64,000 nucleotides of DNA, taken from positions 69,254,242-69,318,241 of the forward strand of contig OZ038381.1 of the NCBI GenBank assembly GCA_964036045.1, in the 5' to 3' direction. Below are positions 31,740 to 42,272 of the stretch, one piece after another. Position numbers and translations under genes: made by a program. The number at the start of each line of letters is the position of its first letter. The first letter of the stretch is position 1. The DNA comes from Eutreptiella sp. 'Long Island Sound 2002' (lineage: Eukaryota > Euglenozoa > Euglenophyceae > Eutreptiales > Eutreptiaceae). A model generated the notes under the pieces. That model did no database searches, was not told the DNA's origin, and saw only the letters and a program-made list of their open reading frames with translations.

Positions 31740-33600
31740 TAACTCTGACGGCTTTTGTACCTGAAGGCTGAAGGCATTGAGCGCCACGAGCGGCTACAAT
31801 ACCTCAGACAGACCTGGTAATCCTCCATCTGGTCTGAGGAGGACGATGATTCCTACACGCTGCCTGACCCTGAGATACCCCTAGTGTATTCTCTGCACTA
31901 TGGGCAGCAATGTCCCCCTGAGTGGGACGATAGTTCAGTACCTGCCAAAACTGCTGATCGGCAGAAAGGGAAAGAGCATGGAAAGAGCAACTTCCATGCT
32001 GAGGAGGGTTTCCTGCAGATACACGAGAGTCTTAACCTGCTCCTAACCTGTGAGGAGGTTTTCGGCGCCCTGCCGCCTCCCCTCTCCTGTAACTGGAACC
32101 TGAAACTGAAACCTGAATTTGAGAAGACGCGATTGAGGCGTCGTCCGTAGCCCGCTCCTCAGGAACAGGTTGATGAAATCGAGCGCCAGATCAAGGAATG
32201 TATTGATGCTGGCCTCGTGAAAGAATATAAGATGGTGGACTACCCCCATCACTGCAGTCCCTGCTTCCTGGTTGCTAAACCAGGATCGACTGCCCTATGA
32301 TTGGTTGTTGAGTCTGGTGAGGTCAACAAGAAAACCCAAAACCACTCAGGGAACCCTGGAGCGTATTGCCAAATGCCGGTACAAGACCAAAATGGACAAA
32401 TGCAGTGGTTTCTGGCAGGTAGATCTAAGGAACTGCTGGCTTTTATAACCCCTAAGGATAGTGTGTTTAAGTGGAAGGTCATGCCTTTCGGGGTGGCTAC
32501 TGCCCCAGCACTCTTCGAGGAACTAATGAACAAAATTTTGTACATACTGAGGCGCAGACCTCTAGTACAGGAGTTGATTTCTCAAGGTGCATAAATGGAG
32601 GCCCACATCAATGACATGAGTTTGGGTACCAATACCCAAGAGGACCATGTCCTTCTCCTCCGTGAATGTTTCATTGTTTGTCGGGAAAACCATCTCCGAA
32701 TCAAACTCAAAAAATGCGAGTTCATGAAAGAGGAGATGGAGTATTTACGTTTCGACGTGGGGTATAGCTGGTGGAAATCAGCCGCGTCTAAGATGCAGCC
32801 CCTACAGGACATGCAGATTCGCGATGACCCTAAGAAGGGTCTACACGACGTGAAGAGTGTTGTAGGCGCCTGTAACTTCTATAGGCACCACATCCACAGT
32901 TTTACCTACTCCTCTGCCCCTCTCACTGACGTAATCAAGAAAACTACTCCCTGGAGGTGGACCGCCAGAGAGGAAGAGTGTTTCCAGGAGTTGAAGAAGA
33001 ACATTGCCTCCTCCAACTGCCTGGGGGTACCCCGCCCTAAGGGCGAGATAGTCCTGATCACTGATGCCAGTGATGTAGGGGGGCCTGCAACCATCTACCA
33101 ATGGCAGGAGCTTAACCCAGCTGAACTAATCCATTGCCATTATCGTACTAGCAGACTGAACCGTGATGGCTCCTTGGAGCATGACTATCCTACTGGTGAG
33201 TGGCGGCTTGTCTTACTGGAACACTGGCACTGGAAATGGAACCAAGAGCATTCCAATTACAGCACCTACGAGCAGGAACTCCTGGCCGGTATGTTGGTTC
33301 TCTCATCACAGTCCTGACTATTGGGATCTAATCCTACTGTCTGGCTCTGTGACCAGCAACCGGTGAAGACTTTTCAGAAGCGCCCACCACCGGAGAAAGC
33401 GAACCTAAAGCGGTGGTGGACTTAGCTGAGCCAGTTCAAGCTGACAGTCCATCATATCCCTGGTATCAAAAATGAACTGTCTGACTATATATCGCGCAAT
33501 AACTTCGATGTGCTTATTGGTGAGAGCTCTGAGGCACTCACCAAAGAGGCTTTCCACCGTATGGATGTCCAGCTTGACCTGTCCATGCGGACTGCTGGAA
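31740..33600 (+). pseudogene. Reverse transcriptase and RNase H of element B
   Basis: One main frame with several stops (for example at 32148, 32298, 32592, 33316 and 33627). RT features include HHCSPCFLVAKPG, FKWKVMPFGVATAPALFEEL and the catalytic box. The box reads HINDM (codons from 32604) where the family has an x-I-D-D type sequence, so the first Asp is Asn. RNase H shows VLITDASD and YSTYEQELLAG with its Asp and Glu residues. Two of the stops are TGA codons where an Arg (CGA) would fit, compatible with CpG decay. Connection-domain motifs (VGACNFYRHHI) are present. Confidence 0.75.
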
Positions 33601-33719
33601 TCCTCGAGGGTTGGAGCCTAACTGACTGACAGTCAGAGTATAAAGAAATTCTCCGGACCCTCAGCACTGGACTCGAACCCCGTGTCATTGACGGGCACCA
33701 GTGGTATAAAAACAACCAG

Positions 33720-34450
33720 TACCTCTTCTACGAGGACCGTATTGTCGTGCCTGAGGCCTGACTTGATGGGTGCCTACAGTGGTCCCATCTCAGCTCAGGT
33801 CACACTGGCGCTAATCGCTCAGTGGACTTCTTCCGTGAGTGTTTCCACTCTAGTTTAACCCTGACTGAACTGAGGTCACGTATGCAGACCATTGTGTATG
33901 CTTGTGGCTGTCATGCCAGGAAGCAGAGCGACAGTAGGGATAGGGGACTGTTTGTCAGCTTACCCATACCCTATTGTACTAACTCTCTCCTCTACGTGGA
34001 TTTCATCAACGGCCTACCTGGCTTTGTCGGCTATGATATTTGTCTGGTGGTCACCTGTGGCCTGTCTCGCTTCACCCGTGTGTTCCCTTGCAATAAGAAA
34101 ATCACAGGTGAGCAGACTATGAAAATGTTGGTCGAACAATGGTTCGAGCCCTATGGAGCACCTAAGCAGATGCACTCTGAAGAGGATGTACGCATCCGCA
34201 GTGACACTGAATGGTACAAACGAGGGCTGAATGCCCTCAACGTTGACTTAACCACAGGTGTGCCCTATACCCACACGTCTAACCCTCTTTGTGAGAGACA
34301 AAACCGTGTGGTGGAACAGAATCTGAGAATCCTGATGAAACAGGAACGTACCAAAGACTGGGTACTACTAGTGCCCTGGGCAGTGCTGACCATGAACTCT
34401 CAGAGGAGCTCTTCTACGGGTTTCACCCCCCAGCAGCTGTTTCATTGAGG
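33720..34450 (+). pseudogene. Integrase core of element B
   Basis: Integrase inserts the cDNA into the genome. A degenerate HH-CC region (HLSSGHTG, then CGCHARK) precedes the catalytic core. The triad can be placed at Asp 33999-34001 (YVDFI), Asp 34185-34187 and Glu 34293-34295 (LCERQNR). The last two are exactly 35 residues apart, as D,D35E requires. So the triad survives although the frame has a TGA near 33758 and a stop at 34446 followed by a shift to another frame. Confidence 0.75.
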
Positions 34451-34503
34451 ACGACCTGCTTGATTCTTCCAAACCCCCATTCCTGAGGACTTCAAGAGCC
34501 CTG

Positions 34504-35165
34504 TTGGGGATTGGCTGGAACACAAGCAGTCTGGCTAACCAGGCTGGGACTAACCTGAGACATATCCGTGACCGTGAGCTGAGCCGACCGAATCGCCTAC
34601 GGCGGCCTGCCAGTTTCAAAGTTGGTGACCTTGTTTGCGTGCACCATTCACGCCTACCCTCCTGGCCCCGTAACTGTCTACAGGACCCATATTTTGGGCC
34701 CTATCGTATCATCAAGATAGATGGACCTAGGATCCATGTCAGGTGCAGTCCACGTCTAGGTGGTGAACTGCTTTGTGCGTTTAAACAGTTGAGGCACTAT
34801 GGCTCCCCTGACGATTTGTCCTGGGATGAATGGCACCTCAGCGACAGTGAGGTCGAGCGTATGGACCTAGAGAACGCTCCCAGCCCGTGGTTGCAGGTAT
34901 TGCACGCCACGAGTATAAGCAGAGCTGGAGATTCATAACCCTATGGGATGGCTATAGGCAATCTGAGGCGACCTGGGAACCCATGTCCGCGTTTATGCGG
35001 CCCGATTGGGGTATCAACCCCATCTTTTGTTCTTACCTCGTTGAGAAGAACAAGGGACAGCTACTGTCCCAGCAGAAAAAAGAAAACCTAATCTCACTGT
35101 GTCAGTCTATTGACTGTTTCCTAACCTCTGATGGGGCGGTGGGCACTCTTGTGCAGAACGGCTAG
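34504..35165 (+). pseudogene. Integrase C-terminus with chromodomain (element B)
   Basis: Frame 34504-34938 gives the SH3-like GPY/F module (DPYFGPYRIIKIDGPRIHV). After another shift, frame 34887-35165 gives a chromodomain-like segment, IARHEYKQSWRFITLWDGY, with ATWEPMSAF, the aromatic/TWEP signature. Chromodomains of chromoviruses bind modified histone tails and steer integration. Its presence classifies the element. Confidence 0.7.
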
Positions 35166-35467
35166 ACCTACTCAGTGTGTGCCAGGACAGGCTTAGAAAT
35201 CCTGTAGAGCTCCAGTTACGGCGAATGTGCTAACTCCCACCCTCAATCGGGTTCGGCGCTCCAAACACCTACACATCCGCTGCTTGCGGAGCACTGTTCC
35301 TGCCCTGGCTGTGCCCTGCAGTCCCATGCCTATGGTTACCAGCGTGAGCCAGATGGCCGCTTATCAGGTTTTGAGCCACCCAGCGAGTGTGCCTTGATGC
35401 CCATGTGTTGCATGGGAACTGCCCTGATGTAATAACCTTGGGGATCCAGCGAAGAGCGGTGGCTTAC

Positions 35468-35481
35468 TACTCCAGGGGGGA
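35468..35481 (+). promoter_or_regulatory. Upstream copy of the polypurine tract (element B)
   Basis: TACTCCAGGGGGGA, identical to 41549-41562 next to the 3' LTR. Either a second (internal) PPT or one side of a 14-bp target-type duplication flanking a 6.07-kb insertion. Confidence 0.7.
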
Positions 35482-37090
35482 ATCACAAGCAAGGTGTTAT
35501 GAAGCAAGGTGTGTCCACCCTCCTTTGGGGACAAGCGTGCCCACAGTTAGGACCCCTGACTGGTCCAAATCCATGAGGTTCTACCCTCCCTTACAGGATT
35601 TACCATACCCCTAAGTGTGCTACGTATGTCTGTATGCGTATCACTTCTCTCCTTGTCGTGGCTCCCGGAGACCGGGCTTTGCTGAGGTCGACCGAAGGTC
35701 CTAATCAGGTACTATTACCACTCCTATGGCGCCCATTTTCTGTGCTGGCGCCTAACGTTGACGAAAGACGGCAAAAGCCCTACCTACTAGAGGAGAGGGG
35801 TGGCCATGTGTGTTTCCAAGGGCCAGAAGCCAGCCCACTCCCCTGCCCACGTGGAAAAGCACGCGGGACAGGAAACACCACTACACTACACTCACTAACG
35901 CCAGCACCAGCCTTCGAAGGCAGGGCGAGCACTCAGCACTTGCACTCATCACCTGCCAGACCTGCTGACCCCAACACCTACACACACTACTGGGCGTTCA
36001 TATCAAAGAGGTCCCAGGCCTTATTGACCCTCCTGTGAAAGAACAAGAGAACACAGCGCTACTAAGCAACCGTGGCCTGACAGGGACGCCACTACGCGCT
36101 TCCCTGTCAGGGCTTGGAGGGAAGAAGTGCTCAGTTTGCGTGCACACCCTGTATGTCGAAGATGTCGGACTGCACTGGCCACTCCAGGCTGCGTTGCAGT
36201 TTGTTGATTGTGTGATCAGCGCCCGTTTTAGCTTGGACCGTAAGTTTCAAAGTCGCCGAAGGCAACTGCAGCTGCACCAATCACACTCAACTGCCCACCT
36301 ATAAAGCAAAGGCCGATGGACCTGGCAAGTGGCGGAGGAACCAAGACAGCCTCCACGTATTGGACGCTTCTCAGGCTGCCCTATAATACACTGTCCACTT
36401 ACCAGGTTACAAGCAAGCAAGCTTAAGGAACTCCGACCGTTCTCTTTAAGAACGTAGGGTGGAGTCCCTGGGTAGCCTAAGCAAGAGTTTTACCGTGCGC
36501 AACACGCGTGGCCTACCTTTCAATGCGCAATACCAGTTGGTCCCGCAATGTGATGCCGCACCGCAAATTGACGCAATCGTAAAGAACAGGCCCTGGTGCC
36601 CGCATCGCGGAAGCACAGAAGGGTCGTAAAGCAAAATGTGTCCTGTTCCTGTTCTGAAAGCAAAAGAAATATTTCAATCATCTAAATCAATGAAAATACA
36701 CAAAAAATCACCGCTGTTATAGTTAGTGCGCTTCCCGCTGGTCGTACAAAATAGGCGCTAAGAGACGGTTTCTCCTGCTGCAAAGTACTCTTGTTATGTG
36801 TCGCAGTTTGCCGAAGGTATGTTTTCGTCAGCTAAACAAGGAATCATGACGCACAGCACGTGACACGGTGAAATTGCAGCGTCCTCGAATTAGACGCCGC
36901 CCATGACTATTTGTTGAACGCCTTGCCTCTTGCCTGCTTTCAAGGATGGTGGTGTGTGGAGAGGCCGCTGGAGCGGTCCTGAAGCGTGGCGACAAGCTAA
37001 TGACGGTGTGCACAGAAGAACGCGAACGCTCCCACTTGCCTGTGACCACGTAATCACTTTTCTTTGTGTGTTGCACAGCAAGCAGGAGGC
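35482..37090. other. Left part of the 6.1-kb block, no gene recognised
   Basis: Mixed sequence with short frames only, including a 134-codon plus frame at 35634 of doubtful quality. AT-rich from 36640 to 36740. Nothing conserved recognised. Confidence 0.4.
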
Positions 37091-37094
37091 AAAC

Positions 37095-37512
37095 CCACCA
37101 TGGAGGAAGCGCCGAAGTAAGGCAACGGCATGAATGAGGAGGCGCCAAAGTCACGCGACGACAGGAGTGAGGAGGCGCCAAAGGCACAGGAGCACAGGAG
37201 TGAGGAAGCACCCAGGTCACGCAAGGACAGGAGTGAGAGAGCGCCAAAGGCACGCGATAACAGGAATGAGGAAGCGCCAAGTTCACGCAACGACAGGAGT
37301 GGGGAAGCACCAGAAACATGCGAGGCGCAACAGGTTTGGACGCAGAAGGGCTGCTGCACCAGCCATGTTGCATTTGCAAGGACTGCCTCTCGTACCTATA
37401 TATTTCTCTCAGCAACACAGAGGAGAAGCGCTGCAAGAAGGAAGTGGAGCGTCACAAGAAGCGCCTCAGCCAAGTACACCCATGCCCACACTGGTATGAC
37501 ATGATGCGCAAG
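37095..37512 (+). CDS. Exon with 11-residue repeats (pogo-associated region)
   Basis: A 33-bp tandem repeat encodes variants of EEAPKSRDDRS about six times (37133-37330), preceded by a stranded MEEAPK with a stop. The best continuation, in another frame, reads LLHQPCCICKDCLSYLYISL, then EEKRCKKEVERHKKRL and HPCPHWYDMMRK, up to a good donor CGCAAG|GTGAGC at 37512. The Cys pairs suggest a small zinc-binding motif. It lies upstream of, and in the same orientation as, the transposase pseudogene and could be its N-terminal exon. A frame change between the repeat and the Cys-rich part is needed. Confidence 0.35.
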
Positions 37513-37572
37513 GTGAGCTGCAGACAGAGAATGCCATGATTAGTCATGTATATGCTCCCCTGCATGCCACAG

Positions 37573-37649
37573 TTCGGACATCATGCCTGCGCTCATGGAA
37601 CTCAGTGATGATGAAGAAGCAGAAGCTGTTGGCAGACCACAGCGAGTCT
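37573..37649 (+). CDS. Possible short acidic exon
   Basis: Bounded by CCACAG| and |GTAAGTTG. One frame gives SDIMPALMELSDDEEAEAVG, an acidic stretch. Its phase does not match the next exon unless the other frame is used, so the assignment is tentative. Confidence 0.25.
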
Positions 37650-38062
37650 GTAAGTTGCAGGTAGCAACCATGGACGTATTTTTGGTTTCTTGCTTTTTGC
37701 GAGTCTGTAAGTCTCAGGCACTGCCAGCAACAATGCAGTAGGTTTTAGTTTCCTGTTCTTTCGCCTTTTGCAACCTCAAGGGCAAATTCAGTGCAGGCTG
37801 CAGGCTCATTGAGAGTTAGGGCAAGCAAGTTGGAGTAAAAAAATCGGGTTTTATCCATCTGGTCTTCAAACCAAACAGACGTCAATATAATATTTTGCAA
37901 AAACATGTGACAAGGGCTTCTTTCGCAGCAACATAACTGCTTCCTTCTTCCTCCTCAGCATGTCTGATTTTCCGATGCCAAGTGTTTGCTGTTTCGTTTT
38001 GCCGCGGTTGTGAGCCACCCTAGATCAAGAAGAGGCTCCATTGATGTGTTGCCTTTTTGCAG

Positions 38063-39575
38063 AGGCCATTGGATATATTTCAGCAGCCACCGTGTAGCAG
38101 AGCAAGGACAGCAGCATTGAAATACATGAAAGGAGAGTACCCTTCAATGGGATAAGCTGCAGGGCAACATTCAGTGAAGAAGTCCACCGTCGCCTATTGG
38201 GTGGCGCAGTACAGATTGATGGGCATCTGTCCAATGGCTGAAGGACCCACTGAAGCATCACCACCACCCGCTCCTGCCAATGCAGAGCAGGTCTCTGTGC
38301 CCGCTGTCCCACCTTCTCCAAAACCGGGTAGTGCAGCACACAAGGAAGCATACAAACAGGCCTACAAGCTGGCAGGCGAAATGTACCGTCGCAAGTCTGC
38401 CTCTGCTGGCACCGTGCAACAGCGCCTCCAACAGAAGTTTGTTTTGACTTTGAGTAAGAGTACTGTACGTAGAGCTGCGCAGCGCAAGGGCCACAGTCCA
38501 AAGAAAAAGGGACGACAGTGCATTCTGCCCCAGGATCTGGAAGATGAGGTCTTGCATTTCATCAGGCGACTGAATTCCAACAATCTGCCTGTGTCGAGAG
38601 AGAGAATAATTGCGATGGTTAATCATCTTCTCCTGGGGCGGCCGGAGGTGGCCCAGAGATTCAAGGGTAACAAGGTTGGCGACAAATGGTGGTACCGATT
38701 CCTGAAGAAATACAAAGGCAGTCTTTCGCATGTGCAACATCACAACCATCCAGACAGACCGCCTGAAGTGGAGTACCCCTGAAAATGTGAAGGCTTGGTA
38801 TCACATTGTAAAGGAAACAGCCCTTTCCAGAGGACTTGCCGTTGTAAACCCGGATTACTGTGTCAGTGACCCCGGTTCCCCTGAAATTCTGTGGAAGCAC
38901 CCTGACAGAGTGATGAGCTGTGATGAGACCGGGCTGACAATGGACATGACTGACAACGAGAAGGATCGTGCCAATAAGTCCGTTACGGTTCGCGGTAGGA
39001 AGTGCCAGGTAATTGCACAAAAATCATCCCACAGACTTTCTGCCATTGCTGGCAGCACTGCCAGTGCACAGAGCCTGCCACCCATGCTCATTTTTCCTGG
39101 TACCTCTTTTACTCTCGGCCAGGCCATGGGCGGCCCAAAAAGCTCAACTGGCCTTCCTGCCATTATCCACCATAATGGTACAGGGGGGGCCAGGTGTGCT
39201 GATGACAGGATGCTGCGTTTTGTGCAGCAGAATATTTTGCCTAATGTTGTCTCGAAACCTTCTGAAACACTGCCCGTAATTCTGATCCTCGACCCCCTAC
39301 CCCAATCCATTTCTGCAGTCACTGACAGTCATTCTGAGAGAGGCAGTGAAAGGTCTGTTGTATCTGCAGGTCAGCAGTCTGATGCTGAACAGAGCGAGGA
39401 ACTGTTTTTTCCAGCCCAGATAGTGGACAGCTGCACACGCGGTAAAAGCTTTTGCTACCGTGTGCGTTGGGCGGGCTATGGGCCTGCATATGATACGGGG
39501 GAGCCACACAGCTCTCTGGGAAAATCTAGCAATCGACCATTAATCATGCAATACCAGAAGGAATGCACCCACTGA
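38063..39575 (+). pseudogene. Pogo-like transposase pseudogene fused to a chromodomain-like C-terminus
   Basis: After an acceptor (TTTTTGCAG|AGG) the frame gives RPLDIFQQPP, ALKYMKGEYPSM, a stop (TAA 38153-38155), then SVKKSTVAYWVAQYR: a psq-type helix-turn-helix as in pogo transposases. The DNA-binding part runs to about 38760 (DKWWYRFLKKYKG), where a frameshift moves to the DDE frame (KWSTPENVKAWYHIV). The first catalytic Asp is in CDETG (38922-38924), the second in ILILD (39291-39293). Directly after it the usual NxxSH continuation is missing and an unrelated acidic linker begins, so the third acidic residue is lost. The C-terminus (FPAQIVDSCTRGKSFCYRVR, then WAGYGPAYDTGEPHSSL) matches a chromodomain, with Gly where the TWEP Trp belongs. 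An internal deletion joining the two domains is likely. Confidence 0.65.
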
Positions 39576-41227
39576 AGAAAAGGTCTCATGGGCAACAGCC
39601 TGTTACAGTTTGAATGCAGTTTGAATGTCTTTGTCCTCTCCGTTTGTGTTGATATATTTTTCTTTTGCAGCCCGTCACAGTTTCTGCCACGGGCATTTCA
39701 ACGAGTTGAACACTTCATGCACTATGCACTGCGGCTTCGCACATCAACTGTGGATGTATTCTGCTTCTTCGCAGTGCTCAAACCTTTGTCCATGTGTTTC
39801 GGAATTCTGTTGCAAAAAAAGGTTTTGGGAATCACAATGATGCACAGTTGCAGGGATATGATTTCAGTGAGTGAAAACTGCATCCAAAGCACATGGGATT
39901 GCAGTGGCAACTGCCGGAGTAGTCAAATAGTCCCCAAATCTGTCAAAAAACAAATTTCTGTACAATGTATTCTTTTTGCAGGAAAGGGGTTATTTTTGGG
40001 ACCAAAAGCGGGTTTGCGTTCTTGGGACAATCTGCTATGTACATGTTGAGGTAGATAGCAAAGAACGTTGCAGGGGGCCCCGCAGGAGCACAAGGTTCAA
40101 TAAACACCCCCATGGGTGAGGTTCATTTTGTTTTCATGCATAACGTGTAGTGCTATTCCTTACAAATGTGCACCTATTTGAGGGACCAACTGGTATGCAT
40201 GCACAGGTATGCACAGGTTTACCATTTCTCCTAATCTTACCCATAGCAACAAACCATAGCTTGACTCAAGCAAGAAGTGAGCTCCTCCTGGGCTTACTTA
40301 CCGTACTCACCACGCATCATGTGAATGCCGAAGGTAACACGAACGCAAAACGACCCTAAGCGATTTATGCATTGTGTGTCATGCACGCTCTTCTTACTTT
40401 GTTCCCTGCAGAAAGAGGAGAGAGAATGGCGCGCTGCACAGCGCAAAACAAGCCTACGCGTTTTGAGCAACCCTATTTTAGCGCTACAGCAACGCGAACA
40501 CGAGCAAACACATTGTTTTCTAACCTGTGAAGAGAAGACAGGGGTGGATTCGGGCATAGGGAAGGCGAAACAACGTGTGAATGCCTGAATTAGGCACATG
40601 CATCGCGAGCACAGCGCATACTCTAACCCTACGTGCGCGCTGCTTGCTCCATTCGCTTCGCATACCTTTCATCTCTGTTTTGACCTGCGCAGAGCAAAGG
40701 AGGTGAGCGCCCGAACCACCAACGAACACACCGGTGACAACCCTAACCTTTCAACGAAGCAACCAACATGAACGCAATGCATGGGTGTGAAATGACACTG
40801 ACATACCTGAGAGGTGGGCTGTCCACCTGCTCTGTGGTGTGGGTTTCTTTTCAATACTTTTTCCTACGGTTTCTAAAAATTTTGATGAAACTGTGTAAAA
40901 CTTTCTTATACAACTTTAAAAACTACGGCTCATACCTTCTTTTTCTAGAGCCGTTTAGGCTTGCGCAACTCTTTTTCCGGAGTCCTCTTCTGGTGCGCCT
41001 GTCTGCAACATTAGGTCTTAGTCCAAAAAGGACAATTTGTACCGTCGTTTCGTCAATTTTCAGGGATTTGCCTTTTTCAATCGCTACATCTTTTGCTAAA
41101 CCACAGGATTCACACCCCGTTGGTCTCAATTCTCTATTTTTTTCAGCTCCTGGAGATTTGTGTCCTCCATTTGGACAATTGCTCCGCCCTGGCCCTTGGT
41201 CAAGACGTTTACTAAAACTCTGTTTAT
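39576..41227. other. Right part of the 6.1-kb block, no gene recognised
   Basis: AT-richer sequence without convincing coding frames. TIRs of a pogo element could not be identified on either side of the transposase. Confidence 0.4.
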
Positions 41228-41330
41228 GCAGCGATAGCCGTACGCATTAGAGCGTTCGACTGTACCCTAGTGGGCAAGCATGTGTGCTCTAGGGAGGGAG
41301 TCCTGGGTTCAAACCCCACTACACCCAAAT
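41228..41330 (+). tRNA. tRNA-like sequence (A box and B box), probably a relic or SINE head
   Basis: GATAGCCGTACGCATTAGAG resembles a D-arm/A box, AGAGCGTTCGACTGTA resembles an anticodon-arm region, and GGGTTCAAACCCC at 41304-41316 is a good B box/T-arm. The A to B spacing of about 72 bp is long, and I cannot fold a 7-bp acceptor stem, so a functional tRNA is unlikely. It may be a tRNA-derived promoter of a SINE. Confidence 0.3.
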
Positions 41331-41548
41331 GTTTACCAAACGTTTTCGTCGCACGCTCGCGACTGTTGAGGAATGCCCCATCGAAGGGACATCATTCACA
41401 CTACATCACACTGTTTTTCAAGGGTGCCTACCGTGTGATAGGCCACTATGAACTGATGGGAATGTTTTTGTTTGGTTTAGTGCATTTTCTGAGGTAGTTT
41501 TGGGATATTTGAGCCTTTTTCCTTGGTCCTACTAGTTTGATCAACTAG

Positions 41549-41562
41549 TACTCCAGGGGGGA
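41549..41562 (+). promoter_or_regulatory. Polypurine tract next to the 3' LTR of element B
   Basis: TACTCCAGGGGGGA directly abuts the LTR start (AGTAAGA at 41562). The RNase-H-resistant purine run primes plus-strand DNA. Identical 14-mer at 35468. Confidence 0.8.
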
Positions 41563-42272
41563 GTAAGAAAAGTTCACTGCCATGTCTTCCCCGGAGGGTC
41601 TCATCCAGGCCAAGCCCCCCTTAAAACCCTTTTTGTTGATGCTAAGACTTACTTAAGTATTTTTTTCTCTTTTTTGAAGTTTAAAGTACACTTTCTCAAA
41701 GTAACTAGGGTTATAACCTTAGCCCCCCATGAAGTACACCCCTGCCACTCAACTGAGCGGAGGTATCTTCCTTCATAGAGGATATACCGAAAAAGAATAG
41801 GCATTGCATGCCTAAGGCCTCGGGGGTTAAGCCTAGTGGTCCCCCACCCCAAGACCCCTATACTCAACTGTTTCTACCACTTATTGTGGTTCTACTGTTT
41901 AACTGTTTCTGTATGCAGTTGCTTGGTCAAGTCAATTTCTGTGTCTGGCCTAACTCCTTTGCCCGATATTCCTAACCAGCTCCGTTTCATCCAAACAAGT
42001 GCACATGGAGTGCTTGATGCTAACTTGGAGGCTAGAGTCAGGGGGGCTTTTGCTTAAATTCATTGGTTTCATCCATCTGCGATTGAATCTTTGTATTTAA
42101 GCGTGCTTTGTCTATCTGCAGCCCTTCTGTGATACACTGGATTTCAAAACTATTCATTGATTCGATCCATATCCTGTTCTCCCTCTACTTACTGCTTTGG
42201 TTCGGGTTTTCAACATCAAAACCTGCAGGATTTTATCAACATCATTAGGGCACTAATCAGGGACATCTTTCT
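41562..42272 (+). repeat. 3' LTR of element B
   Basis: 711 bp. Differences from the 5' copy are scattered substitutions and small indels. It is followed by CGTTG versus GGTTG before the 5' LTR. Confidence 0.9.

Larger units (their letters stand above)
27466..42272 (+). mobile_element. Ty3/gypsy chromovirus (element B), 14.8 kb including a 6.1-kb internal block
   Basis: Direct LTRs 27466-28177 and 41562-42272 (about 711 bp) begin AGTAAGA and end TCTTTCT, near-perfect inverted ends instead of TG...CA. A primer binding site follows the 5' LTR and a polypurine tract precedes the 3' LTR. The flanking 5-mers are GGTTG and CGTTG (one mismatch). Order inside: gag, zinc knuckle, protease, methyltransferase-like domain, RT, RNase H, integrase, chromodomain, then a block holding a pogo-like transposase. 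Many stops and frameshifts make it dead. Confidence 0.88.

Noticed and set aside
36828-37436. 202-codon minus-strand frame with PHSC repeats
   Set aside because: Complement of the 33-bp repeat that encodes the in-frame EEAPK repeat on the plus strand; weaker composition.
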